Positions 16,095 to 23,916 of a stretch of 27,454 nucleotides of DNA are shown piece after piece. The notes under the pieces were generated by a model. It had not been told where the DNA came from. It did no database searches and saw only the letters and a program-made list of their open reading frames with translations. Made by a program: the position numbers and the translations under genes. The stretch is from Alloprevotella tannerae (GTDB lineage: Bacteria > Bacteroidota > Bacteroidia > Bacteroidales > Bacteroidaceae). The stretch is taken from the NCBI GenBank assembly GCA_015259305.1, contig JABZGO010000003.1, forward strand, positions 1 through 27,454, given 5' to 3'. Each line of letters begins with the position of its first letter. The stretch's first letter is position 1.

Positions 16095-17351
16095 ATGCAG
16101 AAAGATTATGAGATAATGGCGCCCGTAGGCTCACGCGAGAGTCTGGCGGCCGCCTTGCAAGCCGGCGCAGATTCGATCTACTTCGGCATAGAGGCGCTGA
16201 ATATGCGCGCTCATTCGGCCAATCGCTTCACGATAGACGACTTGAAGGAGATTGCTTCGACGTGTGAGGCGCGCGGCGTCAAGACTTACTTGACGGTCAA
16301 CACGATTATTTATGGCGAGGACCTGGCGCTGATGCACGAGATTTGCGATGCGGCAAAGGCGGCTTCGATCTCGGCGGTCATCGCGGCGGATGTGGCCGTC
16401 TTGACTTACTGCCGGGAAATCGGGCAAGAGGTGCATCTATCGACGCAATTGAACATTTCGAACATCGATGCCTTGAAGTTTTATGCGCATTATGCGGACG
16501 TTGTGGTCTTGGCGCGGGAGCTAAATTTAGAGCAGGTGAAGGAAATCCACGACCGGATTGTCGCAGAAAACCTCTGCGGCCCCTCGGGCGAACGGATTCG
16601 CATCGAAATGTTCTGCCACGGGGCTTTGTGTATGGCAATTAGCGGCAAATGTTATCTGTCTTTGGACAATCTCGGCCGCAGTGCGAACCGGGGCGAATGT
16701 ATGCAAGTCTGCCGCCGCGGCTATACGGTCCGCGACCGCGAAACCGGCGTCGAACTGGACGTGGACAACAAGTATATTATGAGTCCGAAAGACTTAAAAA
16801 CGATCGGATTCATCGATAAAATGTATGCAGCGGGCGTTCGTGTTTTCAAAATCGAAGGGCGTGCACGCAGTGCGGAATACGTATCGACCGTCGTCAGCTG
16901 TTATAAAGAGGCACTCGAAGCTGTTGTCGACGGAACCTTCTCTTCTGAAAAAACGACCGAATGGGATGAACGCCTCGCCACAGTTTTTAATCGCGGATTC
17001 TGGGACGGCTATTATTTAGGCCGAAAGTTGGGCGAATGGAGCGAGAAGTACGGCTCGGAAGCCACAGAGCGGAAAGTTTATGTCGGAAAGGGCGTAAAAT
17101 ATTATTCAAAGTTGGGCGTGGCGGAGTTTAAGATCGAGGCCGGCGCCATCAGCAAAGGCGACAAACTTCTTGTCGTCGGCCCTTCAACGGGCGCTGTTTA
17201 TTTTGAGGCGACGGAGATCAGATACGATTTGCAGCCCGTTGATCGTGCGGAAAAGGGACAGCATATTTCAATTCCTATATCGGAGCGCGTGCGCCCTTCA
17301 GATAAACTCTACCGCATCGAACATTGTGATGAAAACGCTAAAAACGGATAA
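16095..17351 (+). CDS. U32 family peptidase / tRNA-modification type protein
   Basis: Member of family U32 (418 residues), annotated as peptidases, though characterised members (TrhP/YegQ, RlhA) take part in prephenate-dependent hydroxylation of RNA pyrimidines. The N-terminal TIM-barrel-like part starts EIMAPVGSRESLAAALQAGAD. The signature block EMFCHGALCMAISGKCYLS (171-189) continues to RGECMQVCR (199-207). Cys174, Cys179, Cys186, Cys202 and Cys206 include the candidates for an iron-sulfur cluster. A small beta-rich C-terminal domain (about 330-410) follows, as in YegQ-like proteins. It lies 29 bp after luxS and 6 bp before the HAD gene. A tRNA wobble-uridine role is a family-based inference and fits the presence of dusB in the same run. 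Confidence 0.85.
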   Translation: MQKDYEIMAPVGSRESLAAALQAGADSIYFGIEALNMRAHSANRFTIDDLKEIASTCEARGVKTYLTVNTIIYGEDLALMHEICDAAKAASISAVIAADVAVLTYCREIGQEVHLSTQLNISNIDALKFYAHYADVVVLARELNLEQVKEIHDRIVAENLCGPSGERIRIEMFCHGALCMAISGKCYLSLDNLGRSANRGECMQVCRRGYTVRDRETGVELDVDNKYIMSPKDLKTIGFIDKMYAAGVRVFKIEGRARSAEYVSTVVSCYKEALEAVVDGTFSSEKTTEWDERLATVFNRGFWDGYYLGRKLGEWSEKYGSEATERKVYVGKGVKYYSKLGVAEFKIEAGAISKGDKLLVVGPSTGAVYFEATEIRYDLQPVDRAEKGQHISIPISERVRPSDKLYRIEHCDENAKNG

Positions 17352-17357
17352 ATAAAT

Positions 17358-17996
17358 ATGGTACTCCTTTTTGACATGGGCGGGGTCTTGGTCGACCTCG
17401 ATTTGGACCTTACGCTCGCCGGCTTTGATCAAATCGGGATAGATTTGCGTCCTTATTTGGATTCAGCGCGACAAGCGGGATTTCTTTCCGACTACGAAAG
17501 CGGCAAGATCAACACGGAAACGATGCTGAACGAGATGCGCGCCTTATCAACCAAGTCGGATCTTACCGACGACGAGATCGCCGCGGCGTGGTGCAGGCTC
17601 TTGGTACGTTTGCCGCAGGAGCGGCTGGAGCTGATTTTGAAGGCGCGGCGCCACTACCGCATCGCCCTTTTGAGCAACACGAACCCGCTTTCTTGGGGGA
17701 AAACTCGGACAGCTTTTTTCGAACAACAGGGCCACACCGTCTCAGACTTCTTCGACGAAACTTTTCTCTCGTTTGAGATGGGCGTGGAGAAGCCTGCGCC
17801 GGAGATTTTCCAAAAGGCCGTCGAAGCGCTCCATTGTCGGCCCGAGGAGGTCCTCTTTTTTGATGATGCGGCCGCTAATTGCGAAGCCGCGCGTCGAGAA
17901 GGACTGCGCGCCTTCCATACGCCGGCCGACGGCAGTTGGATGCAACTTTTCGACGACGCCGGTCGCTTAAAAGACGAAGCGAATGCTGGTTATTAA
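17358..17996 (+). CDS. HAD-superfamily hydrolase, YihX-like
   Basis: Cytoplasmic phosphatase of 212 residues in the HAD family. The nucleophile motif is LFDMGGVLVD (4-13) with Asp6. The position two residues on is Gly8 instead of the usual Asp, as in YihX-type members (FDLGNV). Motif II is LLSNTN (104-109, Ser106), motif III Lys145 is in EKPAPEIF, and motif IV is LFFDDAAANCEAA (166-178) with Asp169/Asp170. A helical cap lies between residues 15 and 90. The substrate is unknown; YihX acts on sugar phosphates. The start is 6 bp after U32, and the end overlaps ribF by 14 bp. Its neighbour ribF could suggest a flavin-pathway phosphatase, but nothing in the sequence shows that. Confidence 0.85.
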   Translation: MVLLFDMGGVLVDLDLDLTLAGFDQIGIDLRPYLDSARQAGFLSDYESGKINTETMLNEMRALSTKSDLTDDEIAAAWCRLLVRLPQERLELILKARRHYRIALLSNTNPLSWGKTRTAFFEQQGHTVSDFFDETFLSFEMGVEKPAPEIFQKAVEALHCRPEEVLFFDDAAANCEAARREGLRAFHTPADGSWMQLFDDAGRLKDEANAGY

Positions 17997-18945
17997 AGAC
18001 TTTGATCAAACTCAGCCGATTCGGCAGCCGCTTCATTCAGCCACGCCGATCGTCGCCACAGTCGGATTTTTCGACGGCGTGCACTTGGGCCACCGCTACT
18101 TGCTCAAACAAGTGCGCGACGAAGCCCGCCGCCGCGGCGGATGGGCTATGGCTATCACCTTCTCCGTTCACCCGCGCCGCGTTTTAGACGTCAGTTATCG
18201 TCCGCAAATGCTGACGACCACCAAAGAAAAGCTCGGTTTCATCGCAGAAAGTGGGATGGATTGCTGCACCATATTAGACTTTACACCCGCCTTGGCCAAG
18301 TTGCCGGCTAAGGACTTTATGCAATATTTTTTGCACGACAAGTTGGGCGTCAGCGTACTCTTAATGGGCTACGACCACCACTTTGGTTCCGACCGCCTTG
18401 TCGGCCTTGCGCCCTACAAAGCCTTGGGCGCCTCGCTCGGCATCGAAGTTTTGAAAGCCGAAGCCTATAAAAACGACGACTTAACCCTTAGTTCGTCGCT
18501 GATTCGTCGCTGTTTGGAGGCCGGCAACATCGCCTGCGTCAATTCCGCCCTCGGGCGGCGCTACGATTTGAAAGGGCACGTCGTCGAGGGGCACCATATC
18601 GGGCGCGACTTGGGCTTTCCTACGGCCAACTTGGAGCCGGATGACCCCCGGAAATGTCTGCCCGGGCGCGGCGTTTATGCCGTTTTTGCAGAAATCAGGG
18701 GCAAAACCTATCCCGCGATGCTTAATATCGGCTTCCGTCCGACCCTTAACGACGGCAATAAAGTCACGATTGAGACCCATCTGTTCGGTTTTGAGGGCAA
18801 CGCATACGGCGAAGCACTCACCTTGCGCTTTGTTTGCCGCCTCCGCGACGAGCAACGCTTTGATTCCCTCGAAGCCCTGCGCCACCAATTACAACAAGAT
18901 GCTGACAACACCCTACATATATTAAATGACTATGCAAACCAGTAA
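17983..18945 (+). CDS. ribF: Bifunctional riboflavin kinase / FAD synthetase
   Basis: Makes FMN and then FAD from riboflavin in the cytoplasm. The 320 residues hold the adenylyltransferase domain first (VATVGFFDGVHLGHR, 24-38; later TLSSSLIRRCLEAGN) and the kinase domain second (GHHIGRDLGFPTANL, then the RGVYAVFAEI strand and NIGFRPT). Both domains are complete. The ATG at 17983 lies inside the end of the HAD gene, and the 3' end overlaps the next gene by 20 bp, so the genes are probably translated together. FAD/FMN produced here would also serve the flavoenzyme DusB encoded two genes downstream. Confidence 0.95.
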   Translation: MLVIKDFDQTQPIRQPLHSATPIVATVGFFDGVHLGHRYLLKQVRDEARRRGGWAMAITFSVHPRRVLDVSYRPQMLTTTKEKLGFIAESGMDCCTILDFTPALAKLPAKDFMQYFLHDKLGVSVLLMGYDHHFGSDRLVGLAPYKALGASLGIEVLKAEAYKNDDLTLSSSLIRRCLEAGNIACVNSALGRRYDLKGHVVEGHHIGRDLGFPTANLEPDDPRKCLPGRGVYAVFAEIRGKTYPAMLNIGFRPTLNDGNKVTIETHLFGFEGNAYGEALTLRFVCRLRDEQRFDSLEALRHQLQQDADNTLHILNDYANQ

Positions 18946-19744
18946 AACCATGCAAATAGGCTTGCTGATCGTAGCGCTGATTATGCCCTACGCCTTTCAG
19001 GCTTTTTTCGGCGCCGTCTTCCTTTTCATCGGCGCAGTCCCCGATTTGCTGCAAGGGAAGCCCTTTGATCCGCACGCGATTGAGCATATGCCGACGATGA
19101 TAGGTTTGGCTTTGATCTTTTCCAATCTTTCGCTGTATTTCTTCTACAGATTGACGCAGCTGTCGCGCCATCCGCTCATCGACCTCCGCCGCAAATTATC
19201 GCCGGCGCTAACGACCGCGGCGCTCGTTGGTTTCATCAGCGTCACCTTTGCCGTTACGTTCCTGCTGACTCGTTTTGATTTAAACGACGGCGGGATGGAA
19301 GCTGTCTTCAATGAGATGAAAACCAATCCGGCCGGCATTTTAGCCATCGTAGTCTTTGCTCCTCTTGGCGAAGAGTTGGCTTTCCGCGAAGTATTTCAGC
19401 GCCGTTTGCAAGCGATGACTTCACCGCTCGTGGCCATCCTCGCATCCGGCATCATCTTTGGCGTATATCACCTCAATTTAGCGCAAATGATTCCGGCCGC
19501 AATCTTGGGTATCGTGCTGGCCGTCTTGTATTATCGCTTCGGAGATATTCGTGTTTGTTTGGCGGCACACATCCTTAACAACGGTTTGAGTACGTTGATA
19601 AGTATCCTCGACCCAACAGATAAGATCGAGGAGGCTGTTGCCAAGTCTTATCCCGAACTTTGGGCCATCCCGCTATTGATTATCGGCGTACTGCTGCTTA
19701 TTTTCTGGTGGCGAAAGACGCCTCCCTTGACACCAAAAGTATGA
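18926..19744 (+). CDS. CPBP-family intramembrane glutamic protease
   Basis: Polytopic membrane protease of the CPBP (Abi/Rce1-like) family, 272 residues with about seven to eight hydrophobic segments. The active-site motifs are all present: EELAFR (149-154), His182 in FGVYHLN, and His215 with Asn219 in HILNNGL. The ATG at 18926 overlaps ribF by 20 bp; an internal ATG at 18950, just after the ribF stop, is a possible alternative start. The stop overlaps dusB by ATGA. Family members process prenylated proteins, cut signal peptides or give bacteriocin immunity; nothing here tells which. The region between the first two helices has a short polar loop (about 42-56). Confidence 0.85.
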   Translation: MTMQTSKTMQIGLLIVALIMPYAFQAFFGAVFLFIGAVPDLLQGKPFDPHAIEHMPTMIGLALIFSNLSLYFFYRLTQLSRHPLIDLRRKLSPALTTAALVGFISVTFAVTFLLTRFDLNDGGMEAVFNEMKTNPAGILAIVVFAPLGEELAFREVFQRRLQAMTSPLVAILASGIIFGVYHLNLAQMIPAAILGIVLAVLYYRFGDIRVCLAAHILNNGLSTLISILDPTDKIEEAVAKSYPELWAIPLLIIGVLLLIFWWRKTPPLTPKV

Positions 19745-20772
19745 AAATAGGCAACGTTGATCTGGGCGAACGCCCGCTACTGCTTGCACCGATGGAGGAC
19801 GTGACCGACATCGGTTTCCGCAAGCTTTGTCGGCAGATGGGAGCTGCGATGGCTTACTCCGAATTTGTTGCTTCCGACGCCCTCGTGCGCAATGTGCGCC
19901 GCTCTTTGGACAAATTGGCGGTTAGCGACGCTGAACGGCCGGTCGCCATACAAATATATGGACGCTTCCCCGACGCGATGGCGGAGGCGGCGAAGATAGT
20001 TGAGGAGACGTCGCATCCGGATATATTGGACCTCAACTTTGGTTGCCCCGTGAAGCGTGTGGCCGGAAAAGGCGCGGGCGCGGGTTTGCTGCAAAACGTC
20101 CCACTGATGCTCGAAATTACCCGCCGCGTGGTCGAGGCCGTCAAGATTCCCGTCACCGTCAAGACCAGATTGGGCTGGGATAGTGAGCATGAAATCATAA
20201 CCGAACTGGCGGAGCAGTTGCAAGATTGCGGAATCAGTGCACTAACCATCCACGGCCGCACGCGCGCACAAATGTATAAGGGCGAAGCCGATTGGCGCCT
20301 GATCGGCGAAGTCAAGCGCAATCCGCGCATACACATACCCATCATCGGCAATGGCGACTTGACGACCGGCGAAGACGTACGCCGCGCTTTCGAACGCTAT
20401 GATGTGGATGCCTGTATGGTCGGCCGCGCCACCTTTGGTCGGCCTTGGATCTTCAAGGAGATGTATGACGCTGTCCACGACCAACATCACACGCCCGTCA
20501 ATGCCATCGAGAGCAGCTACGAGCCCCTTTCGGCCGATTGGAAACTGGATGTGCTCAAAGCGCAAGTGGTGCAGAGCGTCAACCGCATCGACGAATATCG
20601 CGGCATCCTCCACGTGCGCCGCCATATCGCTGCAACGCCACTCTTCAAAGGCATTCCCGACTTCCGCGAGAAGCGCATTTCATTGCTGCGGGCTGAAACG
20701 GTCGACGCGCTTTTTGAGCAAATCGAGGCCGTGCGCCCACTTGTCAGGCAATATGCTGCGGCCGATGCTTGA
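19741..20772 (+). CDS. dusB: tRNA-dihydrouridine synthase
   Basis: Flavin-dependent enzyme that reduces uridines to dihydrouridine in tRNA. The ATG at 19741 (ATGA overlap with the CPBP gene) gives 343 residues; the upstream in-frame start at 19660 lies within that gene and is rejected. Motifs are LLLAPMEDVTD (13-23), the catalytic Cys102 in LDLNFGCPVKRVAGKGAGAG, VKTRLGWD (140-147), IHGRTRAQMYKGEADW, the FMN phosphate loop IIGNGDL, and VGRATFGRPWIF. DusB and other Dus types are alike, so the letter is less sure than the family. It is last in the luxS run and is followed by two terminators. Confidence 0.9.
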   Translation: MKIGNVDLGERPLLLAPMEDVTDIGFRKLCRQMGAAMAYSEFVASDALVRNVRRSLDKLAVSDAERPVAIQIYGRFPDAMAEAAKIVEETSHPDILDLNFGCPVKRVAGKGAGAGLLQNVPLMLEITRRVVEAVKIPVTVKTRLGWDSEHEIITELAEQLQDCGISALTIHGRTRAQMYKGEADWRLIGEVKRNPRIHIPIIGNGDLTTGEDVRRAFERYDVDACMVGRATFGRPWIFKEMYDAVHDQHHTPVNAIESSYEPLSADWKLDVLKAQVVQSVNRIDEYRGILHVRRHIAATPLFKGIPDFREKRISLLRAETVDALFEQIEAVRPLVRQYAAADA

Positions 20773-20805
20773 TTGAGCAACCCTCGCGGCCACCCTATTC
20801 CATAC

Positions 20806-20831
20806 GCGGCCGTCAGCGCCGCTCATTTTTT
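20806..20831 (+). terminator. First terminator after dusB
   Basis: Stem GCGGC (20806-20810) with GCCGC (20818-20822), 7-nt loop, followed by TCA and six T (20826-20831). It starts 33 bp past the dusB stop. Confidence 0.6.
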
Positions 20832-20870
20832 CGAGGCTTCCGCCTTGCTGCGCGAGGCCTGCGTAATCTG

Positions 20871-20893
20871 TGGCCCTCAATGGGGCCATTTTT
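20871..20893 (+). terminator. Second terminator after dusB
   Basis: Stem TGGCCC (20871-20876) with GGGCCA (20883-20888), 6-nt loop, followed directly by five T (20889-20893). Together with the hairpin at 20806 it forms a tandem pair ending the luxS-dusB transcript. Confidence 0.7.
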
Positions 20894-21044
20894 CTTTCGC
20901 AAAAGGTCATTGACCAAGCGCACAGCCGACTTTCCGCAGCGTAAGTCGGCCCGCTATTTCTCTTCATCAAACTTTCATAACCCGAAAAGACCAACAGTCG
21001 GCCCTCAAATCGGAGCAAAACCGGCACGACATCGCCTTTCATCC

Positions 21045-21132
21045 TTTTTTCATCACGAGAAAAAAGGTGTGCGCTCACGATAAAAAGAGCTTACGCTCGT
21101 GAGAAAAAAGGTTTGCGCTCGTGATAACACAC
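21045..21132. repeat. 22-bp brick repeat array, locus 3 (four units)
   Basis: Four contiguous 22-bp units start at 21045, 21067, 21089 and 21111. The first is T-rich arm, CACGA, A-rich arm (almost palindromic). The second has GTGTGCGCT, CACGA and TAAAAAGA. The third and fourth have the TTACGCT or TTTGCGCT arm and the flipped CGTGA core. Flanking 22-mers lack the core. Same length and same four-unit number as the arrays at 3653 and 14212. Confidence 0.85.
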
Positions 21133-21452
21133 GCCGAAAGCAAAATTTGGCGATGAGGGAACAACGCTTGGTGTGCGATAAATGCGCCCTTTTTCGTCCA
21201 TAACAGCCATTTTCCGTTTCGTTTATCAACCCTCCGCCTTCACGCCTCCACCGGTGGGAAGCGCGAAAGAAAATGTAGGAGAAGAAAAAGGCGACGTCGG
21301 CGAACGAAAGCCAATCGGCAGCAACAAATCTTGCGATGAATCCGTGCAAAAAGTTGAAATTTCGGTTTACAGCTTGCACCGGAAGCGAAAAGAAGTGGCA
21401 CCGGCGCGTGCAGAGATTAAACTGCCGGCGCACTACTTTGATCGTAATTTTG

Positions 21453-21460
21453 TATTTTTG
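21453..21460 (+). promoter_or_regulatory. Candidate -7 element of the galactanase gene
   Basis: TATTTTTG at 21453-21460 matches TAnnTTTG, but no TTG stands 19-21 bp upstream. The predicted leader of about 255 nt is unusually long for this window. Confidence 0.45.
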
Positions 21461-21721
21461 CAGTCTGCTTCCTCACAAAAAGTGCAAGCGCGCCGCCCCA
21501 AGCATTCTAAGCCGGAGCAGGCCGAAGGAAGGGAATAAAAAGCGGCATATAACACGATGAAACCGCCACTTTTAGCCGCCACGAACCGGCCCGCAGCGGG
21601 CGCGCCACAAGCCTACGCCACCCGCAACGCACCAAAGGCGACACGCAGGCGACAATGCGATCTCGAACTCCGAAACAGGGAGATGATACATACAAGAAAA
21701 TTAAACTAAAAAGACGAACAA

Positions 21722-22975
21722 ATGACAACACTTATCATCAAAGACTACACGAAGCGCACGCAGAGCACGCTGCGCCGCATCGTTCTCGGCAGCATTGCCC
21801 TCCTGCTCGCCGCACCACTCTACGCTGCAGCGCCGCAAACGCACCGGCAGGAATGCAAAGACGACGCAAGGGCGAAAGAAACCGCCTTCTACAAAGGTGC
21901 AGACATTAGTTGGGTAACCGAAATGGAGGCCAAGGGCTACAGTTTTGCCAATGCGCACGGCGAAGCGCGGGAGTGCACCGCACTGATGAAAGAACTCGGC
22001 TTGCAGGCCATTCGCCTGCGCGTCTGGGTGAACCCCCAAGATGGTTTTTGCGGCACGGAAGACGTGGTCAAGAAAGCCCTGCGCGCGCAGAAATTGGGTA
22101 TGGACGTGCTGATCGACTTCCATTACAGCGATAGTTGGGCCGACCCAAGCAAACAATACATCCCCGCCGCTTGGAAAAGCCACACGTATACCCAAATCTT
22201 AGCGGACGTGAAGCAGCATACGACCGGCGTATTGCAAGCGCTGAAAGCGGCGGGCGTGAGTCCGAAGTGGGTGCAAGTGGGCAACGAGACCAGCGACGGC
22301 TTACTGTGGGAAGTGGGCCGCGCATCGAAGCAGGCGGCGCAATATGCCGGCATCATCGACGCCGGCTACGCGGCCGTGAAAAGCGTCTTTGCCGATGCGC
22401 TCGTCTTGGTGCACCTCGACAATGGTTTTAACCAAGACTTATATAAATGGAACCTCAACTTGCTGAAGCAATACGGGGCGCGCTTCGATATGGTCGGGAT
22501 GTCGCTCTATCCGGATGCGGCGGTCAAATATAATAATCAACAGAATGTAAGCACGGCGATTGATCATTGTATGCAGAACATAGCCTTCGTGCGGCGCACC
22601 TATAACGTGCCGACAATGATTGTGGAGACGGGTTTCAACGTGACGCGTGCGGCGGAAGGCAAAGCCGGATTGAGTTTGCTCCTACGGCGTGCGGCGGAAA
22701 ATGCAGACTGCCGCGGCGTCTTCTATTGGGAGCCCGAAGCGCCCAATGGCTATAACGGCGGCTACGATATGGGGGCCTTCACGGAGCGCAACAAGGTTTG
22801 CTCGCCCACCATTATCATGGAAGCTTTCAGCGAGGCGAGCACGGGACTCGAAAAACCGACCATCGCGCCGACAAAGGCGGACAAAGACACGGCCTATGAC
22901 CTGAGCGGGCACCGCATCGCGATACCCAACAAAGGTTTTTACATCACGCGCGGCCAAAAATACTTACGCCGCTAA
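21722..22975 (+). CDS. Secreted arabinogalactan endo-beta-1,4-galactanase (GH53)
   Basis: Glycoside hydrolase of family 53 that cuts beta-1,4-galactan chains, as found in pectin type I arabinogalactan. The 417 residues start with a long signal peptide (positive N-region, hydrophobic core 20-36, ending YAAA). Family motifs are KGADISWVTEMEAKGYSF (58-75), IRLRVWVNP (97-105) and DFHYSDSWADP (132-142). The acid/base Glu189 is in VGNETSDGLLW and the nucleophile Glu302 is in IVETGF. FYWEPEAPNGY (334-344) lies near the end of the barrel. The last 30 residues (AYDLSGHRI, then NKGFYITRGQKYL) match a C-terminal tail common on secreted Bacteroidales proteins, possibly a sorting or anchoring signal. It stands alone, with no SusC/SusD pair nearby. 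Confidence 0.92.
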   Translation: MTTLIIKDYTKRTQSTLRRIVLGSIALLLAAPLYAAAPQTHRQECKDDARAKETAFYKGADISWVTEMEAKGYSFANAHGEARECTALMKELGLQAIRLRVWVNPQDGFCGTEDVVKKALRAQKLGMDVLIDFHYSDSWADPSKQYIPAAWKSHTYTQILADVKQHTTGVLQALKAAGVSPKWVQVGNETSDGLLWEVGRASKQAAQYAGIIDAGYAAVKSVFADALVLVHLDNGFNQDLYKWNLNLLKQYGARFDMVGMSLYPDAAVKYNNQQNVSTAIDHCMQNIAFVRRTYNVPTMIVETGFNVTRAAEGKAGLSLLLRRAAENADCRGVFYWEPEAPNGYNGGYDMGAFTERNKVCSPTIIMEAFSEASTGLEKPTIAPTKADKDTAYDLSGHRIAIPNKGFYITRGQKYLRR

Positions 22976-23007
22976 AGACAAAAGCCTGCAAAGGATACAA
23001 CTATAAG

Positions 23008-23032
23008 AGAGGCGGCCTGAACGGCCGCCTCT
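23008..23032 (+). terminator. Hairpin after the galactanase gene
   Basis: Stem AGAGGCGGCC (23008-23017) with GGCCGCCTCT (23023-23032) and a 5-nt loop, 33 nt past the stop. There is no long T-run, only CTTAG, so efficiency is uncertain. Confidence 0.6.
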
Positions 23033-23195
23033 TAGCGTCAACTCGCCGGCCGGCAGCAAAGAAAAGCGAGTCATAAAGCTTGGCCAACTTGCTTTTGCGT
23101 ACGCGCAGTAAGCCCTGCAAATTGCAAAGTCGGCCCTAAATCTGCACTCTAAAGTGGAAAATGTGCATCTTTTTAGTAGTTTTCTCGCAAAAGAT

Positions 23196-23226
23196 TTGTC
23201 GGTTTTAAGAGATAAGTATACTTTTG
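23196..23226 (+). promoter_or_regulatory. Bacteroidetes-type promoter of acpP
   Basis: TTG at 23196-23198, a 20-bp spacer, TACTTTTG at 23219-23226: an exact TTG-N20-TAnnTTTG match. Start predicted near 23232. The leader then runs through AATTCTATTATTAAC to the ATG at 23281. Confidence 0.85.
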
Positions 23227-23230
23227 CATC

Positions 23231-23246
23231 CGATTCAAACGAATCG
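23231..23246 (+). other. Small hairpin at the predicted 5' end of acpP mRNA
   Basis: CGATTC (23231-23236), loop AAAC, GAATCG (23241-23246): six perfect pairs at or within a base or two of the predicted transcription start. A 5'-terminal hairpin could stabilise an abundant message; it could also be an operator. Confidence 0.45.
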
Positions 23247-23280
23247 AATTCTATTATTAACAACTAAATAATACACGATT

Positions 23281-23517
23281 ATGGCTGAAATAGCAGACAA
23301 AGTGAAAGCAATCATCGTAGATAAGCTCAGCGTAGACGAAGCAGAAGTAAAACCCGAAGCAAGCTTTGCTAACGATCTCGGTGCAGACTCTTTGGACACG
23401 GTAGAATTGATCATGGAATTTGAGAAAGAGTTTAAGATCTCTATTCCCGATGACCAAGCAGAAAAGATCAGCACCGTTGGCGACGCAATCGCTTATATCG
23501 AAGAGCACACGAAGTAA
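23281..23517 (+). CDS. acpP: Acyl carrier protein
   Basis: Small acidic carrier (78 residues) that holds growing acyl chains on a phosphopantetheine arm during fatty acid synthesis. The attachment site is Ser37 in [18 protein letters not shown], with the conserved helix II pattern. The rest (start [12 protein letters not shown], end [10 protein letters not shown]) is typical, and full length. It sits behind a perfect promoter, upstream of fabF but separated from it by 399 bp of hairpin-rich sequence, which is longer than the short gap I recall in related genomes. Confidence 0.97.
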   Translation: MAEIADKVKAIIVDKLSVDEAEVKPEASFANDLGADSLDTVELIMEFEKEFKISIPDDQAEKISTVGDAIAYIEEHTK

Positions 23518-23538
23518 GCGTATGCTTCTTTCATAAGA

Positions 23539-23600
23539 TAACGTTTAACGTTTTCAGGCAGCTCGCCGCGGCGAGAGAGACCTGAAGACGTTAAACGTTA
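23539..23600 (+). terminator. Long hairpin after acpP
   Basis: Left arm 23539-23558 pairs with 23581-23600 over 20 bp with one G-U pair. An inner perfect palindrome (CTCGCCGCGGCGAG, 23562-23575) forms the tip. It starts 21 nt after the acpP stop. The following CTGCTTTTC is only modestly T-rich, so the element may act as a partial terminator or as a 3'-end stabiliser for the acpP message. Confidence 0.65.
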
Positions 23601-23739
23601 CTGCTTTTCAGAGAAATCCGACAACGCTGCAGGCGCCGACCGGCTTTGAGCTTCACAACTGCAAAGCCAAGCGCCGCCCGCCACCGCCATCACAACCGCC
23701 GAGCGCCTCATCGGGCGCAGCGAGAAGCATAAGATGAGA

Positions 23740-23794
23740 GGGCATTAAGGTGATCGGCTCGCCAAGTCGATCATCGCCGGTCACTTTAATACCC
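23740..23794 (+). other. Second long hairpin in the acpP-fabF spacer
   Basis: Left arm 23740-23757 pairs with 23777-23794 (18 positions, one C-A mismatch, two G-U pairs) around a 19-nt loop. The presence of G-U pairs in place of strict complementarity suggests an RNA structure. CCCCGGGG follows at 23792-23799, overlapping the end of the right arm. Confidence 0.5.
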
Positions 23795-23916
23795 CGGGGC
23801 AGCCTCGGAAGCATCATTCTCATCGAAGCATCGACAGAAGTGTTCTTCTTAACTTGTTCTTTATGCCCGCCAAGCTTGAAGCACGGCGCGGTTTTTACAT
23901 TTTCAAAAATCAGACA

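Larger units (their letters stand above)
20773..21721. other. 950-bp gap between dusB and the galactanase gene
   Basis: Contains two terminators, repeat array 3 (21045-21132), a -7-like promoter element (21453-21460) and a predicted leader of about 255 nt. In the leader, a 50-codon open frame at 21557-21709 (starting MKPPLLAATN, rich in Arg, Ala and Pro) could be a leader peptide, but no motif supports it. A small hairpin GCCCG-CAG-CGGGC lies at 21589-21601. The plus-strand frame at 21182-21538 crosses the promoter and has no family match. Confidence 0.5.
22976..23280. other. Gap between galactanase and acpP genes
   Basis: Holds the galactanase hairpin, about 130 bp with nothing recognised (23041-23170), the acpP promoter (23196-23226), and an A/T-rich acpP leader of about 48 nt with a small hairpin at its 5' end. 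Confidence 0.6.
23518..23916. other. Structured 399-bp spacer between acpP and fabF
   Basis: Two long hairpins (23539-23600 and 23740-23794) take up part of the region. No complete TTG-N20-TAnnTTTG promoter was found before fabF, so fabF may depend on read-through from acpP. The frame of fabF extends upstream to 23854, but this stretch (through RRGFYIFKNQ) is not conserved KAS sequence and is left out. Confidence 0.55.

Noticed and set aside
21182..21538. 118-codon plus-strand open frame before the galactanase
   Set aside because: Runs through the -7 element at 21453 and has no recognisable domain.
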